From positions 1 through 57,565 of the forward strand of contig CALXRV010000008.1 of assembly GCA_944390945.1 (NCBI GenBank): DNA of 57,565 nt, written 5' to 3'. Both the position numbers and the translations under genes were made by a program. Numbering within the stretch: the first letter of the stretch is position 1; each line of letters starts with the position of its first letter. Shown here piece after piece: positions 44,796-53,565 of this stretch. Below the pieces are notes generated by a model. The model searched no databases. It was given only the letters and a program-made list of their open reading frames with translations, and was not told the origin of the DNA. This DNA is from an uncultured Clostridia bacterium. GTDB taxonomy: Bacteria > Bacillota > Dehalobacteriia > UBA4068.

Positions 44796-45239
44796 TCAAA
44801 CATCGGCCAGCTGCCGGATCGCCGTACGGGCCAGCAGGTCACAGCGCTCATTTTCGCTGTTGCCGGCATGCCCCTTTACCTTAAGCCATTCTACCTGATG
44901 CAACGCGGTCAGCGCAAGCAGCTTTTGCCACAGGTCCTGATTTTCCACCGGCTGTTTTTTGCTGTTCAGCCAACCGTTTTTTTGCCAGTTGTGCAGCCAG
45001 TTTTGACGAAAGGCATTGATCAAATAAGCGCTGTCGCTATATAGTAAGACATGGCAGGGACGTTTCAGCGCCGAAAGGGCGGCGATCGCCGCAGTCAGCT
45101 CCATACGCTGATTCGTTGTCTGACTGGCGGCACCGGAAAGTTCTTTTCTGCGTTCGCCATGCAACAACACACAGCCCCAACCGCCCGGTCCGGGATTGCC
45201 AGAGCATGCGCCATCCGTAAAAATCGTTACTGTCTCCAC
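44796..45239 (-). CDS. rnhA: ribonuclease HI
   Basis: A 147-residue RNase HI that cuts the RNA strand of RNA/DNA hybrids. The active-site acids are present: Asp in TDGACSGNPGPGGWG, Glu in NQRMELTAAI, Asp in YSDSAYLINAF and the His and Asp in KVKGHAGNSENERCD. GTG at 45239 is chosen because GGAGG lies five bases upstream and the result METVTIFTDGA matches the family start; an ATG at 45249-45251 has a poorer site. It diverges from the signal peptidase gene and precedes the corrinoid gene. Confidence 0.93.
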   Translation of the reverse strand: METVTIFTDGACSGNPGPGGWGCVLLHGERRKELSGAASQTTNQRMELTAAIAALSALKRPCHVLLYSDSAYLINAFRQNWLHNWQKNGWLNSKKQPVENQDLWQKLLALTALHQVEWLKVKGHAGNSENERCDLLARTAIRQLADV

Positions 45240-45384
45240 ATAAACCTCCATCAAACCATATCTTATTATTATTAGGCAATCTTCAGCTGATTCCTTTCTC
45301 AGATTCTCTGCGGTTGAAGAAACTTTTCCTTTCGGGAAAAATCATGCAAGATAAGAAAATACAAAGGTTATCTGCAACTTTTAC

Positions 45385-45413
45385 TTTTCAGCTTTGAAAA
45401 AGAATGGTATAAT
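45385..45413 (+). promoter_or_regulatory. extended -10 promoter of the signal peptidase gene
   Basis: TTTTCA (45385-45390), 17 bp, TGG then TATAAT (45408-45413), an extended -10. It lies about 90 bases before the ATG at 45501; the leader is AT-rich with no clear hairpin. Confidence 0.55.
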
Positions 45414-45500
45414 TGATGCATTAGCATAAAAAATAAATGCGGGTGAAGATATCGTTCTAAGAATGACCAAATAATAATAAAGGAGGAAAAGGCCGACAGT

Positions 45501-46835
45501 ATGGAATTGGAAAGTGATAATCGTGTAATGCCGGATAATGAAGAGCCAGAGGCGAAGACCTATTATCGCCTGCCTTATGAGAATTCCGCCGTTGAGCCTT
45601 TTCTTGCCGTTGCAGATCAGGCGATGCGCCGTGCAGAGGCAACGGCGGCTTTATGCCAGCAGGCGGTGGGTAACCAGGAGGAGCCATCCTCAATCAATAT
45701 TACGGAAGTCGCACCCTATGGTCAGGATGCTTTTCAATCCGGTGCGATCCGCAATCTACGTTCGCTTGTTCTTTCCGCAGAATCTGCCGCCCAAGCGCAG
45801 GATGCGGTTTGCGAAGCATTAAGCGGAGCGCTGGACATGGCGCGAAAGCAAAAGGAGTTGCTCACCCATCGAATAGATGAAGTAAAAGAAGATATTGCGA
45901 AGCTAGATGAGGAAGCAGCCGCGCTGCGGCAGTCATTTACGCAGGCTGCCGATGATGCCGCACTGGTGGACGCATATGCGACTGGCGAGGCGCAAAAGCT
46001 ATTATCATGTCTGGAAAGCGCTTATCGGAAACATGGACTGATCAAGGTCCTGTACCAAAATGTAGCGGAAACGAATGCCAACCTGGAGTATCTGGAACAT
46101 GAATATCACTTTGCTACTCAGAAACAGGCGGGTATGCGCGAACTTGCTGAGCGTGCGGGAGCGGAGTGGCAGAAAACGCTGCAGCAGCTGCATGTAGATG
46201 CGGCGGATGTGCAGCAGGCGAAGCCTTTTGTACCGGAAATGGTTTGGCAGGACAGCGCACCGACAACGACATGTGAATCCGTAGGATCCAAGGAGCAGTC
46301 GTCTGGTTGTCGACAGTCAGCGGGTAGCCTGATCTGGTCGTATTTGAAGATCATTTTTATTGCATTTCTAATTGCGATATCCTTGCGGGCTTATGTATTT
46401 GATGTTACACGAGTAGAAGGTCTTTCGATGTATCCGACTTTGGCGGATGGCGACCACCTGATCACGCTCAAGGTCGCGTATTTGCTTGATGAGCCCCAGC
46501 GCGGGGATATTGTCGTTTTGCAGGCGCCGGATGTAGCTGATGAAGATTATATCAAGCGCATTATTGCCCTGCCAAATGAGGAGCTGGAAATCCGCGATGG
46601 GCAGGTCTATATTGATGGTATTTTGCTGGATGAGCCATATCTTAACGGGCTGGAGACAGAAGGGGATCTTCATACCATCGTTCCCGACGGTTTTTATTTT
46701 GTCATGGGCGATAACCGGGGGGAAAGCAGGGACAGCCGTATCGAAGCTGTTGGCCCGATCAATGCCGGCAGCATTCATGGCAAGGCGGTTCTTCGCATCT
46801 GGCCGCTTGGCCGCTTGGGTTCGCTCGATGAATAA
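45501..46835 (+). CDS. lepB: signal peptidase I with a large N-terminal coiled-coil extension
   Basis: A 444-residue protein. Residues 1-275 have no family resemblance; about 95-240 is strongly heptad-like (KELLTHRIDEVKEDIAKLDE, EYHFATQKQAGMRELAERAG). A transmembrane segment lies at about 278-296, followed by the S26 catalytic domain. The nucleophile is Ser309 in GLSMYPTL, the general base Lys352 in DYIKRIIALP, then the MGDNRGESRDSR box. The catalytic part is a normal length for type I signal peptidase, which cleaves leader peptides outside the membrane. The cytoplasmic extension is unusual and may tether the enzyme to a partner. Confidence 0.85.
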   Translation: MELESDNRVMPDNEEPEAKTYYRLPYENSAVEPFLAVADQAMRRAEATAALCQQAVGNQEEPSSINITEVAPYGQDAFQSGAIRNLRSLVLSAESAAQAQDAVCEALSGALDMARKQKELLTHRIDEVKEDIAKLDEEAAALRQSFTQAADDAALVDAYATGEAQKLLSCLESAYRKHGLIKVLYQNVAETNANLEYLEHEYHFATQKQAGMRELAERAGAEWQKTLQQLHVDAADVQQAKPFVPEMVWQDSAPTTTCESVGSKEQSSGCRQSAGSLIWSYLKIIFIAFLIAISLRAYVFDVTRVEGLSMYPTLADGDHLITLKVAYLLDEPQRGDIVVLQAPDVADEDYIKRIIALPNEELEIRDGQVYIDGILLDEPYLNGLETEGDLHTIVPDGFYFVMGDNRGESRDSRIEAVGPINAGSIHGKAVLRIWPLGRLGSLDE

Positions 46836-46882
46836 CTTTAGCGGTCACCGTACAATGGCATGTTAAATGGATAGTGGTTGTG

Positions 46883-46915
46883 AGACTGTATACCGGATGG
46901 TATACGGTCTTTTTA
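46883..46915 (+). terminator. intrinsic terminator after the signal peptidase
   Basis: AGACTGTATACC (46883-46894) pairs with GGTATACGGTCT across loop GGAT and one G-U pair, then TTTTTATG. It lies 48 bases after the stop. Confidence 0.85.
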
Positions 46916-47269
46916 TGCCGTGGTTTTGTGCTTGAAAGAAAAGATGTACTGGGTAATCCTGATGGGTGTAGTTTTGCTATGGAAAAGGGAATGCAGGCCG
47001 CTTCTGTGCTATGCGCTCATTATGCTGTTTCACGGTTCTGCTGAGGTATGCGACAGGGGTTAAAATATAGTTAAATATTATAGATAAAAATTATAACAAT
47101 ATGTAATTTTTATTTGAGATGCAATAGATCGATCTGCGTAGCTCAAGATGATGGCTAGAAATGGGGAGACTGTAGTTGTTTTTTTGCAAATAATAAATGT
47201 TGCAGCGGTATAGGAAAAATTTACTTGAAAACTAATGATATTCAAAAAAAATGAACTAATATGCCAATA

Positions 47270-47298
47270 TTGATTGTAAACTGCATTTGTGGTATGCT
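47270..47298 (+). promoter_or_regulatory. candidate promoter of the rnf operon
   Basis: TTGATT (47270-47275), 17 bp, TGG then TATGCT (47293-47298), an extended -10. The preceding 46916-47269 is AT-rich; apart from a weak 39-codon ORF at 46944-47063 I see nothing there. Confidence 0.45.
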
Positions 47299-47304
47299 GA
47301 CCGC

Positions 47305-47697
47305 ACGCGGAAATCAAAGCATCTGTCACGTTTGTCGCTATATCGAAGTTGTCGGCTATTGGTTTTCCGGTCTTATCTCCATCTTATTTTAAGGAATCGT
47401 TGTCTCTACCTGTTTTTAGACAAGGTTTTGATTGCCGTAAAAATGGTCTGCTATCATCGGTTTTGGGCTATCCATTCCGGTTGGCGGGGAAACTGTTGCG
47501 GGTTGGCGGCGCGGCTGTTGAGACGTTCGTTTAACCGGAGCTGGATCACCTATTGGAGGCAGGCTTTGTTTTTTCTCGGAGTTGGATCGATTAGCGACTG
47601 CGTACGAACACTTTGCTCTGAGCGGAGATTTCTGCAGAAGGCGGGAGGGTGCGTGCGCAGATTTTGTGTACGCAAATTTGGCAAAGGAGCAATGATT
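47305..47697 (+). other. long 5' leader of rnfC (about 390 bases)
   Basis: If the promoter at 47270 is right, rnfC has a leader near 390 bases. It contains a repeated CGGAGNTGGATC at 47536-47547 and 47577-47588 and several hairpin-prone GC stretches, and it ends at AAAGGAGCA. An open frame runs through it into rnfC but lacks family similarity. I do not match it to a known riboswitch. Confidence 0.4.
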
Positions 47698-49017
47698 ATG
47701 CAGCAATTCACGCGGCGTTTGCATGGCATTCAGGTGAGCCATCATAAAGAGACCGCCAATATCCCCATCATCCGTATGCCTGTGCCTGAGCAGGTGACCA
47801 TTCCGATGATCCAACAGATTGGTGCAGAGTGTCAGCCTTTGGTGAAAAAGGGCGACCATGTCTTGCTGGGGCAGTGTATCGGTGACTGTGAGCATAAACT
47901 GAGTGCGCCGATTCATGCATCTGTTTCCGGGACAGTGACAGACATTCGCGATTTTGTCACTGTGCAAAATGTAACAACCAAGGCAATCGTAATCCAGGCG
48001 GATGGCAAACAGGAAGTTGCGCCCACCGTTCAGCCGCCGCAGGTTGATAGCTATGAAAGCTTTATCGACGCTGTTCGTCGCTCTGGTCTGGTGGGATTGG
48101 GTGGTGCAGGGTTCCCCTCGTATGCGAAATTGATGCCGCGTCAAAAAGGTAGCATCCATACCCTTGTTGTCAATGCGGCAGAATGCGAGCCATATATCAC
48201 GGCGGATAACCGTGCAATGCTTGAATATGCGGATTTTCTGTTCTATGCGATCGAGACGGTGATGCAGTATCTGGAACTAAAGCAGACGATAATTGGTATC
48301 GAGCGGAATAAAGCAGAGGCGATTGCGCGCCTTAAGCAGCGACAGACCGACCGGATCAAAGTGCAGACCTTGCCGACTCGCTATCCGCAGGGCGGTGAGA
48401 AAGTGATGATCTACGGCCTGACCGGCAAAGTGGTGCAAGAGGGCATGTTGCCAGCTGATCTGGGAATCCTGGTGATGAACGTCTCTTCGCTCGCCTTTTT
48501 GGGCATGTACTTAAAAACCGGTATGCCGCTGGTCATTAAATGGATGACAGTTGCCGGTTCAGCGATTCTCATTCCGAAGAATGTTTTGGTACCGCTCGGG
48601 GTTTCCTATCATGATGTGATCGAGTTCTGTGGCGGTTATGCATCCGAACCTGGTGAGATTTTCATGGGTGGCCCGATGATGGGCATCGACGTGTTCGACG
48701 ATAGTTTCCCCGTGCTGAAGAATAATAATGCGATCATCGCTTTAGCCAAAGATGACGTCTATATGCCGAAGGAATCCCCGTGCATCAACTGTGGCAGATG
48801 TATCCGTGCCTGCCCTCTGGACTTGATGCCCTGCATGTTTGACCGTGCAGTACAAAGGGGGGACGTGGCTGCCTTGCGTAGCTTGAAGGTCAATCTCTGC
48901 ATGGAATGCGGCTGCTGTGCTTATGTTTGTCCGGCGGACCGCTATCTCGTCCTGGCAAATCGGCTGGGCAAGAAGCTGCTGCGAGAAGCGGATAATAACG
49001 AAAAGGGAGGGAAATAG
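47698..49017 (+). CDS. rnfC: Rnf complex subunit C (NADH/ferredoxin oxidoreductase)
   Basis: A 439-residue membrane-peripheral subunit that binds NADH/FMN and two [4Fe-4S] clusters and passes electrons to the membrane subunits. The N-terminal barrel starts MQQFTRRLHGIQVSHHK and is followed by the flavin motif GLGGAGFPSYAKL and VNAAECEPYITADNRAML. The C-terminal Fe-S motifs are CINCGRCIRACPLDLMPC and CMECGCCAYVCPADRY. The ATG at 47698 has GGAG nine bases upstream. First gene of rnfCDGEAB, which couples reduced ferredoxin oxidation by NAD to export of Na+ or H+. Confidence 0.95.
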   Translation: MQQFTRRLHGIQVSHHKETANIPIIRMPVPEQVTIPMIQQIGAECQPLVKKGDHVLLGQCIGDCEHKLSAPIHASVSGTVTDIRDFVTVQNVTTKAIVIQADGKQEVAPTVQPPQVDSYESFIDAVRRSGLVGLGGAGFPSYAKLMPRQKGSIHTLVVNAAECEPYITADNRAMLEYADFLFYAIETVMQYLELKQTIIGIERNKAEAIARLKQRQTDRIKVQTLPTRYPQGGEKVMIYGLTGKVVQEGMLPADLGILVMNVSSLAFLGMYLKTGMPLVIKWMTVAGSAILIPKNVLVPLGVSYHDVIEFCGGYASEPGEIFMGGPMMGIDVFDDSFPVLKNNNAIIALAKDDVYMPKESPCINCGRCIRACPLDLMPCMFDRAVQRGDVAALRSLKVNLCMECGCCAYVCPADRYLVLANRLGKKLLREADNNEKGGK

Positions 49018-49019
49018 GC

Positions 49020-49979
49020 ATGAGCAAAAATTTGGTTGTACAGGCTCCGCCGCATATCCATTCGCAGGAATCAACACGGCGGTTGATGCTGCTGGTGCTG
49101 ATCTCTCTTCTTCCGGCGCTGGTCGCGGCAACTTGCCTGTTTGGATTGCGCGCGCTGTTGCTGAGTGCTTGCTGTATCGTCTTTTGTGTGGGATTTGAGT
49201 ATCTGGCCTGCCGCATGTGGAAACGGCCAAACTCGATCGGTGATTTGAGCGCTGCGGTTACCGGTTTGCTGCTGGCTTTGAATTTGCCGGTTACGCTGCC
49301 GATCCCAATGGCTGCGATCGGTTGCTTTTTTGCCATTGTCATTGTTAAACAACTGTTCGGCGGCATCGGCCAGAACTTCGTCAATCCCGCCCTTGCTGCC
49401 AGGGTAATGCTGCTGGTCTCTTTTGCACAGCCGATGACACATTGGGTTTTGCCCGGGCAGCCGGCTTCTCCGGATGCCGTCACCTCCGCCACGCCGCTGG
49501 GCATGTTGGCGCTGGAAGGAAGCGGTGAACTGCCCTCCTATTGGCAGCTGTTCATTGGTATGCACGGTGGTTCGCTGGGCGAGACTTGTATTGCCGCTTT
49601 ATTGATCGGCGGTGTATTTTTGCTGCTGACAAAGGTAATCCGCCCGGTAATCCCGCTTACCTATCTCGGTGCGGTGGCTGTTTTCTGCTTTCTCTTGGGC
49701 GAAGACCCGCTTTACCATCTGATGAGTGGCGGTGTGGTGTTGGGTGCCTTCTTCATGGCTACAGATTACAGCACCTGCCCGATCACAGATAAAGGGAAAT
49801 TCATTTACGCGCTTGGCTGCGCGGTGATCACGGTTGTGATCCGCTGTTTTGGCAGCTATCCGGAAGGCGTTTCGTTTTCTATCCTGCTGATGAACCTTTG
49901 TACGCCGCTGATTGACCGCCTTTGCGTCACGCGTCCTTTCGGCAGCCATCTGGAAAAGAAGAAAGAGGAGGTGGCGTGA
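49020..49979 (+). CDS. rnfD: Rnf complex subunit D (flavinylated membrane subunit)
   Basis: A 319-residue polytopic membrane subunit with an NqrB-like core (GGIGQNFVNPALAARVMLLV). The covalent FMN attachment region is PDAVTSATPLG. Here the residue before Ala-Thr is Ser rather than the Gly of the S/T-G-A-S/T consensus; related clostridial RnfD proteins are believed to show the same. GGAGGG precedes the ATG, two bases after the rnfC stop. It carries electrons across the membrane from the C-subunit side and is part of the ion-translocating path. ApbE, encoded at 53562, is the expected flavin transferase. Confidence 0.94.
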   Translation: MSKNLVVQAPPHIHSQESTRRLMLLVLISLLPALVAATCLFGLRALLLSACCIVFCVGFEYLACRMWKRPNSIGDLSAAVTGLLLALNLPVTLPIPMAAIGCFFAIVIVKQLFGGIGQNFVNPALAARVMLLVSFAQPMTHWVLPGQPASPDAVTSATPLGMLALEGSGELPSYWQLFIGMHGGSLGETCIAALLIGGVFLLLTKVIRPVIPLTYLGAVAVFCFLLGEDPLYHLMSGGVVLGAFFMATDYSTCPITDKGKFIYALGCAVITVVIRCFGSYPEGVSFSILLMNLCTPLIDRLCVTRPFGSHLEKKKEEVA

Positions 49980-49980
49980 A

Positions 49981-50532
49981 ATGAAGCGGACAGGAATGGT
50001 CAAACCGCCATTGGTATTGACGCTGATTTGCCTGATTGTTACAGCTGCCTTGGCAATCGTCTATCAGGTAACGCTGACGCCAATTCAGGAGGCAAAAACA
50101 GCTGCGGCTGAAGCCAGTTGCCGGGAGTTGATGCCGGATGCAGATGCTTTCAGCGAATTGGTTTTGCCGACCGAGACGACGACAGACAGCGGCGCACAGT
50201 TGTTGGCGATCAGCGAAGCTTCGGCCGGTGGTCAGACGATCGGTTGGGTATTCACAGCGGCTGCCAGCGGTTACAGCGGCCAGGTTACCGTGATGTGCGG
50301 CATTGATTGTGACGGGCTGGTGACGCGGGTAAAGATCAGCGAACATACAGAAACACCGGGCCTGGGCAGTAAAGTGGCGGAGCCGGATTATACGGATCAG
50401 TTTATCGGTGCAGATGCTGAGACCAGTGCTGCCATCGACGGTATTACGGGCGCCACCTTTACCTCGGTTGCATTAAAAGAAGCGATCGGAGCGGCCTTCC
50501 TTGGCTATCAACAGATTGCGGAGGTGGAATAG
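49981..50532 (+). CDS. rnfG: Rnf complex subunit G (covalent FMN protein)
   Basis: A 183-residue periplasm-side (extracytoplasmic) FMN protein with one N-terminal transmembrane helix (LVLTLICLIVTAALAIVYQV). The FMN-binding domain ends with the flavinylation motif GITGATFTSVAL, in which the Thr of TGAT carries FMN; HTETPGLGSKV is also typical. GGAGGTG precedes the ATG at 49981, one base after the rnfD stop codon. Only FMN-transferred RnfG is active, tying it to the apbE gene downstream. Confidence 0.95.
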   Translation: MKRTGMVKPPLVLTLICLIVTAALAIVYQVTLTPIQEAKTAAAEASCRELMPDADAFSELVLPTETTTDSGAQLLAISEASAGGQTIGWVFTAAASGYSGQVTVMCGIDCDGLVTRVKISEHTETPGLGSKVAEPDYTDQFIGADAETSAAIDGITGATFTSVALKEAIGAAFLGYQQIAEVE

Positions 50533-50534
50533 AA

Positions 50535-51200
50535 ATGCGTGCGAAAGAAATTTTCCTCAACGGCATCGTCAAAGAAAACCCGGTGCTGGTTTTGGTGCTG
50601 GGCACCTGCCCAACGCTTGCTGTGACGACGATGGCAGTCAACGGTCTGGGGATGGGGTTGGCCACTACCGCGGTGCTTGTCTGCTCGAATATTGTGATTT
50701 CCCTGTTGAAACGTGTAATTCCTAATCAGGTGCGCATTCCCAGCTATATCGTGATTATTTCCGGCTTTGTTACCATTGTCAGCCTGCTGATGGAGGCATA
50801 TGCCCGCGAACTGTATCAGGCTTTGGGGTTATTCCTTTCCCTGATCGTGGTCAACTGCATCATCCTGGGCAGGGCAGAGATGTTTGCTGCCAAAAACAGC
50901 GTTTTTCATTCCATGCTCGATGGCGCAGGGATGGGGCTGGGTTTCACGCTGGCGCTGACCTTGATCGGCAGCATCCGCGAAATATTTGGCTCTGGCACCT
51001 GGTTTGGTTTGCAGATCCTGCCAGAAGCTATTTCGCCGGTTACAATTTTCCTGCTTGCACCAGGTGGCTTCTTTGTCTTTGGTTGCATGATTGCGGTAGT
51101 TAACTTTTTCCGCCGCAAAAGCGATCGTCTGGTGCGTAATGCATGCATGAATTGCCCCAGCATTGGAGCATGCCAGAATGGCAGGGAAGGAGAGTTCTGA
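50535..51200 (+). CDS. rnfE: Rnf complex subunit E
   Basis: A 221-residue polytopic subunit with six predicted membrane segments and the NqrD/RnfE family core (MRAKEIFLNGIVKENPVLVL, LGTCPTLAVTTMAVNGLGMG). The conserved CxxC pair is in NCIILGRAEMFAAKN-type motifs near the middle, with a Cys-rich C-terminus ending CMNCPSIGACQN. It lies two bases after rnfG and one base before rnfA. RnfE and RnfA share an inverted fold and form the ion channel core. Confidence 0.95.
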   Translation: MRAKEIFLNGIVKENPVLVLVLGTCPTLAVTTMAVNGLGMGLATTAVLVCSNIVISLLKRVIPNQVRIPSYIVIISGFVTIVSLLMEAYARELYQALGLFLSLIVVNCIILGRAEMFAAKNSVFHSMLDGAGMGLGFTLALTLIGSIREIFGSGTWFGLQILPEAISPVTIFLLAPGGFFVFGCMIAVVNFFRRKSDRLVRNACMNCPSIGACQNGREGEF

Positions 51201-51201
51201 T

Positions 51202-51795
51202 ATGGAGTTCTATTTTGCACTTTTGCTGGACACGATACTCGTCAGCAATGTTGTTCTGGCGCAGTTTATGGGGATCTGCCCTTTCCTCGGCGTTTCGCGT
51301 AAGCTGGATTCTGCTGTCGGCATGGGCTGCAGTGTGACTGTCGTCCTTGTGTTGGCAACCGCAGCCACCTGGGTGATCAATACCTATTTTTTGTTGCCCT
51401 ATGGGCTGGATTATCTGCGTACGCTGATCTTTATTCTCGTGATTGCAGCGTTGGTACAGCTGCTGGAGATCACGATGAAAAAATATCTGCCGGCATTACA
51501 TCGTGCGTTGGGTATCTATCTGCCTTTGATCACGACCAACTGCGCGGTACTGGGCGTGACGATTTCTGCTGTGGATGAGGGGCTGGATTTTCTGCCTGCG
51601 CTCGTTTTCGCATTGGGCAGTGGACTTGGCTTTTTGTTGGCGATGCTCCTGTTTGCCGGCGTTCGCTCCAAATTGGAGAATTGTGATATTCCACCGGCAT
51701 TTCGCGGAATGCCCTGCACGCTGATCGCTGCCTCGCTTGTCGCCATGGCGTTTATGGGCTTTTCCGGTGTGGCGGATGGGATTTTCAGCATATAA
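51202..51795 (+). CDS. rnfA: Rnf complex subunit A
   Basis: A 197-residue polytopic subunit paralogous to RnfE, with the signature FALLLDTILVSNVVLAQFMG and CPFLGVSRKLDSAVGMG. The ITTNCAVLGVTI segment holds the family Cys that coordinates a membrane Fe-S cluster with RnfE. The ATG at 51202 follows GGAGAG, one base after the rnfE stop. It is the counterpart of RnfE in the ion-translocating core. Length and order are standard. Confidence 0.95.
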   Translation: MEFYFALLLDTILVSNVVLAQFMGICPFLGVSRKLDSAVGMGCSVTVVLVLATAATWVINTYFLLPYGLDYLRTLIFILVIAALVQLLEITMKKYLPALHRALGIYLPLITTNCAVLGVTISAVDEGLDFLPALVFALGSGLGFLLAMLLFAGVRSKLENCDIPPAFRGMPCTLIAASLVAMAFMGFSGVADGIFSI

Positions 51796-51822
51796 TGGCG
51801 CTTGCCAGGAAAGGGAGACGAT

Positions 51823-52668
51823 ATGATTCAAGATTATCTTTTGCCTGTGGGCCTGCTTTCCGGTATAGGGCTTTTAGCTGGTGTGGCGTTGGTCCTGGCC
51901 GCTAAATTTATGGCAGTGAGCACGGATGAGAAGTTCGAATTGGTGCGTGCGCTGCTGCCTGGCGCGAACTGCGGCGCCTGTGGTTATGCTGGTTGTGATG
52001 ATTATGCTGCAAAAGTGGCTGAGGGTAAAGCGGAAGTAAATCTTTGTTTGCCTGGCGGGGATTCGGCAGCCAGGAGGATTGCCTTGACATTGGGCCGAGG
52101 TGAAGTCAAGGTGGTGCCCAAAACAGCGGTTGTCGCCTGCTCCTGCGGCTATACTGGTGAAAATACGAAGATGCGTTACCATGGCAGGCATAGCTGTGTG
52201 GCAGCCAGTCTGTTCTATAAAGGGAATCTGACCTGCGATCATGGCTGTCTGGGGTTTGGCGATTGCGTACAGGCATGTAAATTTAATGCAATCAGCATTC
52301 AGAACGGCCTTGCCGTGGTTGATAAAAAACGTTGCACCGGTTGTGGAAAATGCGCAATGGTCTGTCCGCATCAGGTGATCTGGATTCGGCCGCATGCTGC
52401 GCATATCCATGTTGCCTGCATCAATCCGGAAAGCGGCGCTGCGACCCGGCGGGAGTGCAAGTATGGTTGCATCGGTTGCCATAAATGTGAAAAAGTCTGT
52501 CCTACCGGCGCGATAAAACTGCAGGGAAATATTGCCTGGACTTTTCCTGAGTTATGCACGAAATGTGGCGCCTGCGTGGAAGCCTGCCCGGTCGGCGTAA
52601 TCCGCGATTGTTTCCGTGCCGCCATCGAGAAGGCGGATGAGCCAGCAGCGGTTACTGCTGCGCAATGA
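51823..52668 (+). CDS. rnfB: Rnf complex subunit B (polyferredoxin, ferredoxin entry)
   Basis: A 281-residue subunit with one N-terminal transmembrane helix and multiple [4Fe-4S] motifs. The Fe-S domain opens with ANCGACGYAGCDDYA, then CDHGCLGFGDCVQACKFN, CTGCGKCAMVCP, CIGCHKCEKVCP and CTKCGACVEACPVG. Reduced ferredoxin is thought to donate electrons here. The ATG at 51823 follows AAGGGAGACG. Its stop overlaps the next gene by four bases (ATGA). It completes rnfCDGEAB in the clostridial order. Confidence 0.95.
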   Translation: MIQDYLLPVGLLSGIGLLAGVALVLAAKFMAVSTDEKFELVRALLPGANCGACGYAGCDDYAAKVAEGKAEVNLCLPGGDSAARRIALTLGRGEVKVVPKTAVVACSCGYTGENTKMRYHGRHSCVAASLFYKGNLTCDHGCLGFGDCVQACKFNAISIQNGLAVVDKKRCTGCGKCAMVCPHQVIWIRPHAAHIHVACINPESGAATRRECKYGCIGCHKCEKVCPTGAIKLQGNIAWTFPELCTKCGACVEACPVGVIRDCFRAAIEKADEPAAVTAAQ

Positions 52669-53054
52669 AATTGCGGCAGGGGGAATACCCCAGGCGTGGA
52701 GATGCTTTGCTTGCGGTGGCTTTATTATTGCCCGTTATCCTGCTACTCGTGCATTTTCTGATGCGCGCCAACGATGAAGGGGCATGGGCAGAGGTATACA
52801 GCGCAGGCGAGCGAATCGGCATTTATGCCTTGTCGGAAGAACGTGAGATCACCGTTTCCGCCAACGGATATCAGAATATCATCCATTTCGGCGGCGGTCA
52901 GGTGATGGTCGTGGCAGCGGACTGTCCGGATCAGTATTGTGTGCGTCATGCGCCGGCCAGCAGGGAAGGCGAGACGATCGTCTGCCTGCCAGCCCGCCTG
53001 GTCGTTCGTGTGACGGCAGGGGAAGAGGGGGCGCTGGATGGCATCGCACGCTAA
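52665..53054 (+). CDS. NusG domain II-containing exported protein
   Basis: A 129-residue protein with an N-terminal transmembrane segment (DALLAVALLLPVILLLVHFL) and an extracytoplasmic NusG-domain-II (KOW-like) fold (AGERIGIYALSEEREITV, VVAADCPDQYCVRHAP). Members sit next to rnf and to Gx transporter genes in many Clostridia, with no proven role. ATGA overlap with rnfB shows coupling. It is likely a surface accessory to the Rnf complex or to flavinylation, but this is inference only. Confidence 0.85.
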   Translation: MKLRQGEYPRRGDALLAVALLLPVILLLVHFLMRANDEGAWAEVYSAGERIGIYALSEEREITVSANGYQNIIHFGGGQVMVVAADCPDQYCVRHAPASREGETIVCLPARLVVRVTAGEEGALDGIAR

Positions 53055-53565
53055 ACGTCTGGCCCACGAGGCAATGCTGCTTGCACTGGCATTGATCTGC
53101 GCTTATCTCGAATTTCTTTTCCCGCTTTCGCTTGGCATACCCGGTATCAAATTGGGGCTGGCAAACCTGGTGATCGTCTATGCCCTCTATGCCGACGGAG
53201 CTGGAGTTGCTCTGCGGGTCAGTTTGTGCCGCGTCCTGCTCAGTGCATTGCTGTTTGGTAATTTATCGATGGGATTATACAGCCTGGCTGGCGCTATGGC
53301 CAGTTTGCTGGTGATGATCGGTCTTTACCGCAGGCCGTATTTCAGCCTATGGGGTGTCAGTTTGGCCGGTGGGGCAGTGCATAATATCGCCCAGGTTCTG
53401 CTGGCTGCCTGTATTTCTGGCACACCGCAAATCCTGTATTATCTGATCCTGTTGATTCCAGTCGGTATGTTTACCGGCCTATTAATCGCATTTTTGACAT
53501 TCAGTGTGCGCCGGGCGCTGTATCCTGCCCGGCAGACGATAGGGAAAGGAGGTTCAGGCGGATGA
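53038..53565 (+). CDS. Gx transporter family membrane protein (HepS component I-like)
   Basis: A 175-residue polytopic protein with five or six hydrophobic segments. Family features are LEFLFPLSLGIPGIKLGLAN, RVLLSALLFGNLSMGLYSLAGA and ECF S-component-like character, as in the Gx transporter family, which was also annotated as heptaprenyl diphosphate synthase component I. It overlaps the NusG-like gene by 17 bases and apbE by four. In this context it may carry a flavin, quinone or polyprenyl precursor for Rnf. The substrate cannot be read. Confidence 0.85.
   Translation: MASHAKRLAHEAMLLALALICAYLEFLFPLSLGIPGIKLGLANLVIVYALYADGAGVALRVSLCRVLLSALLFGNLSMGLYSLAGAMASLLVMIGLYRRPYFSLWGVSLAGGAVHNIAQVLLAACISGTPQILYYLILLIPVGMFTGLLIAFLTFSVRRALYPARQTIGKGGSGG

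Noticed and set aside
47078..47329. An 83-codon minus-strand frame in the AT-rich rnf leader region
   Set aside because: Composition follows the AT-rich DNA, no ribosome site is present and it opposes the rnf transcript.
47287..47697. In-frame extension of rnfC upstream to 47287
   Set aside because: The added 137 codons have no RnfC similarity, while AAAGGAG at the ATG at 47698 gives the expected N-terminus.
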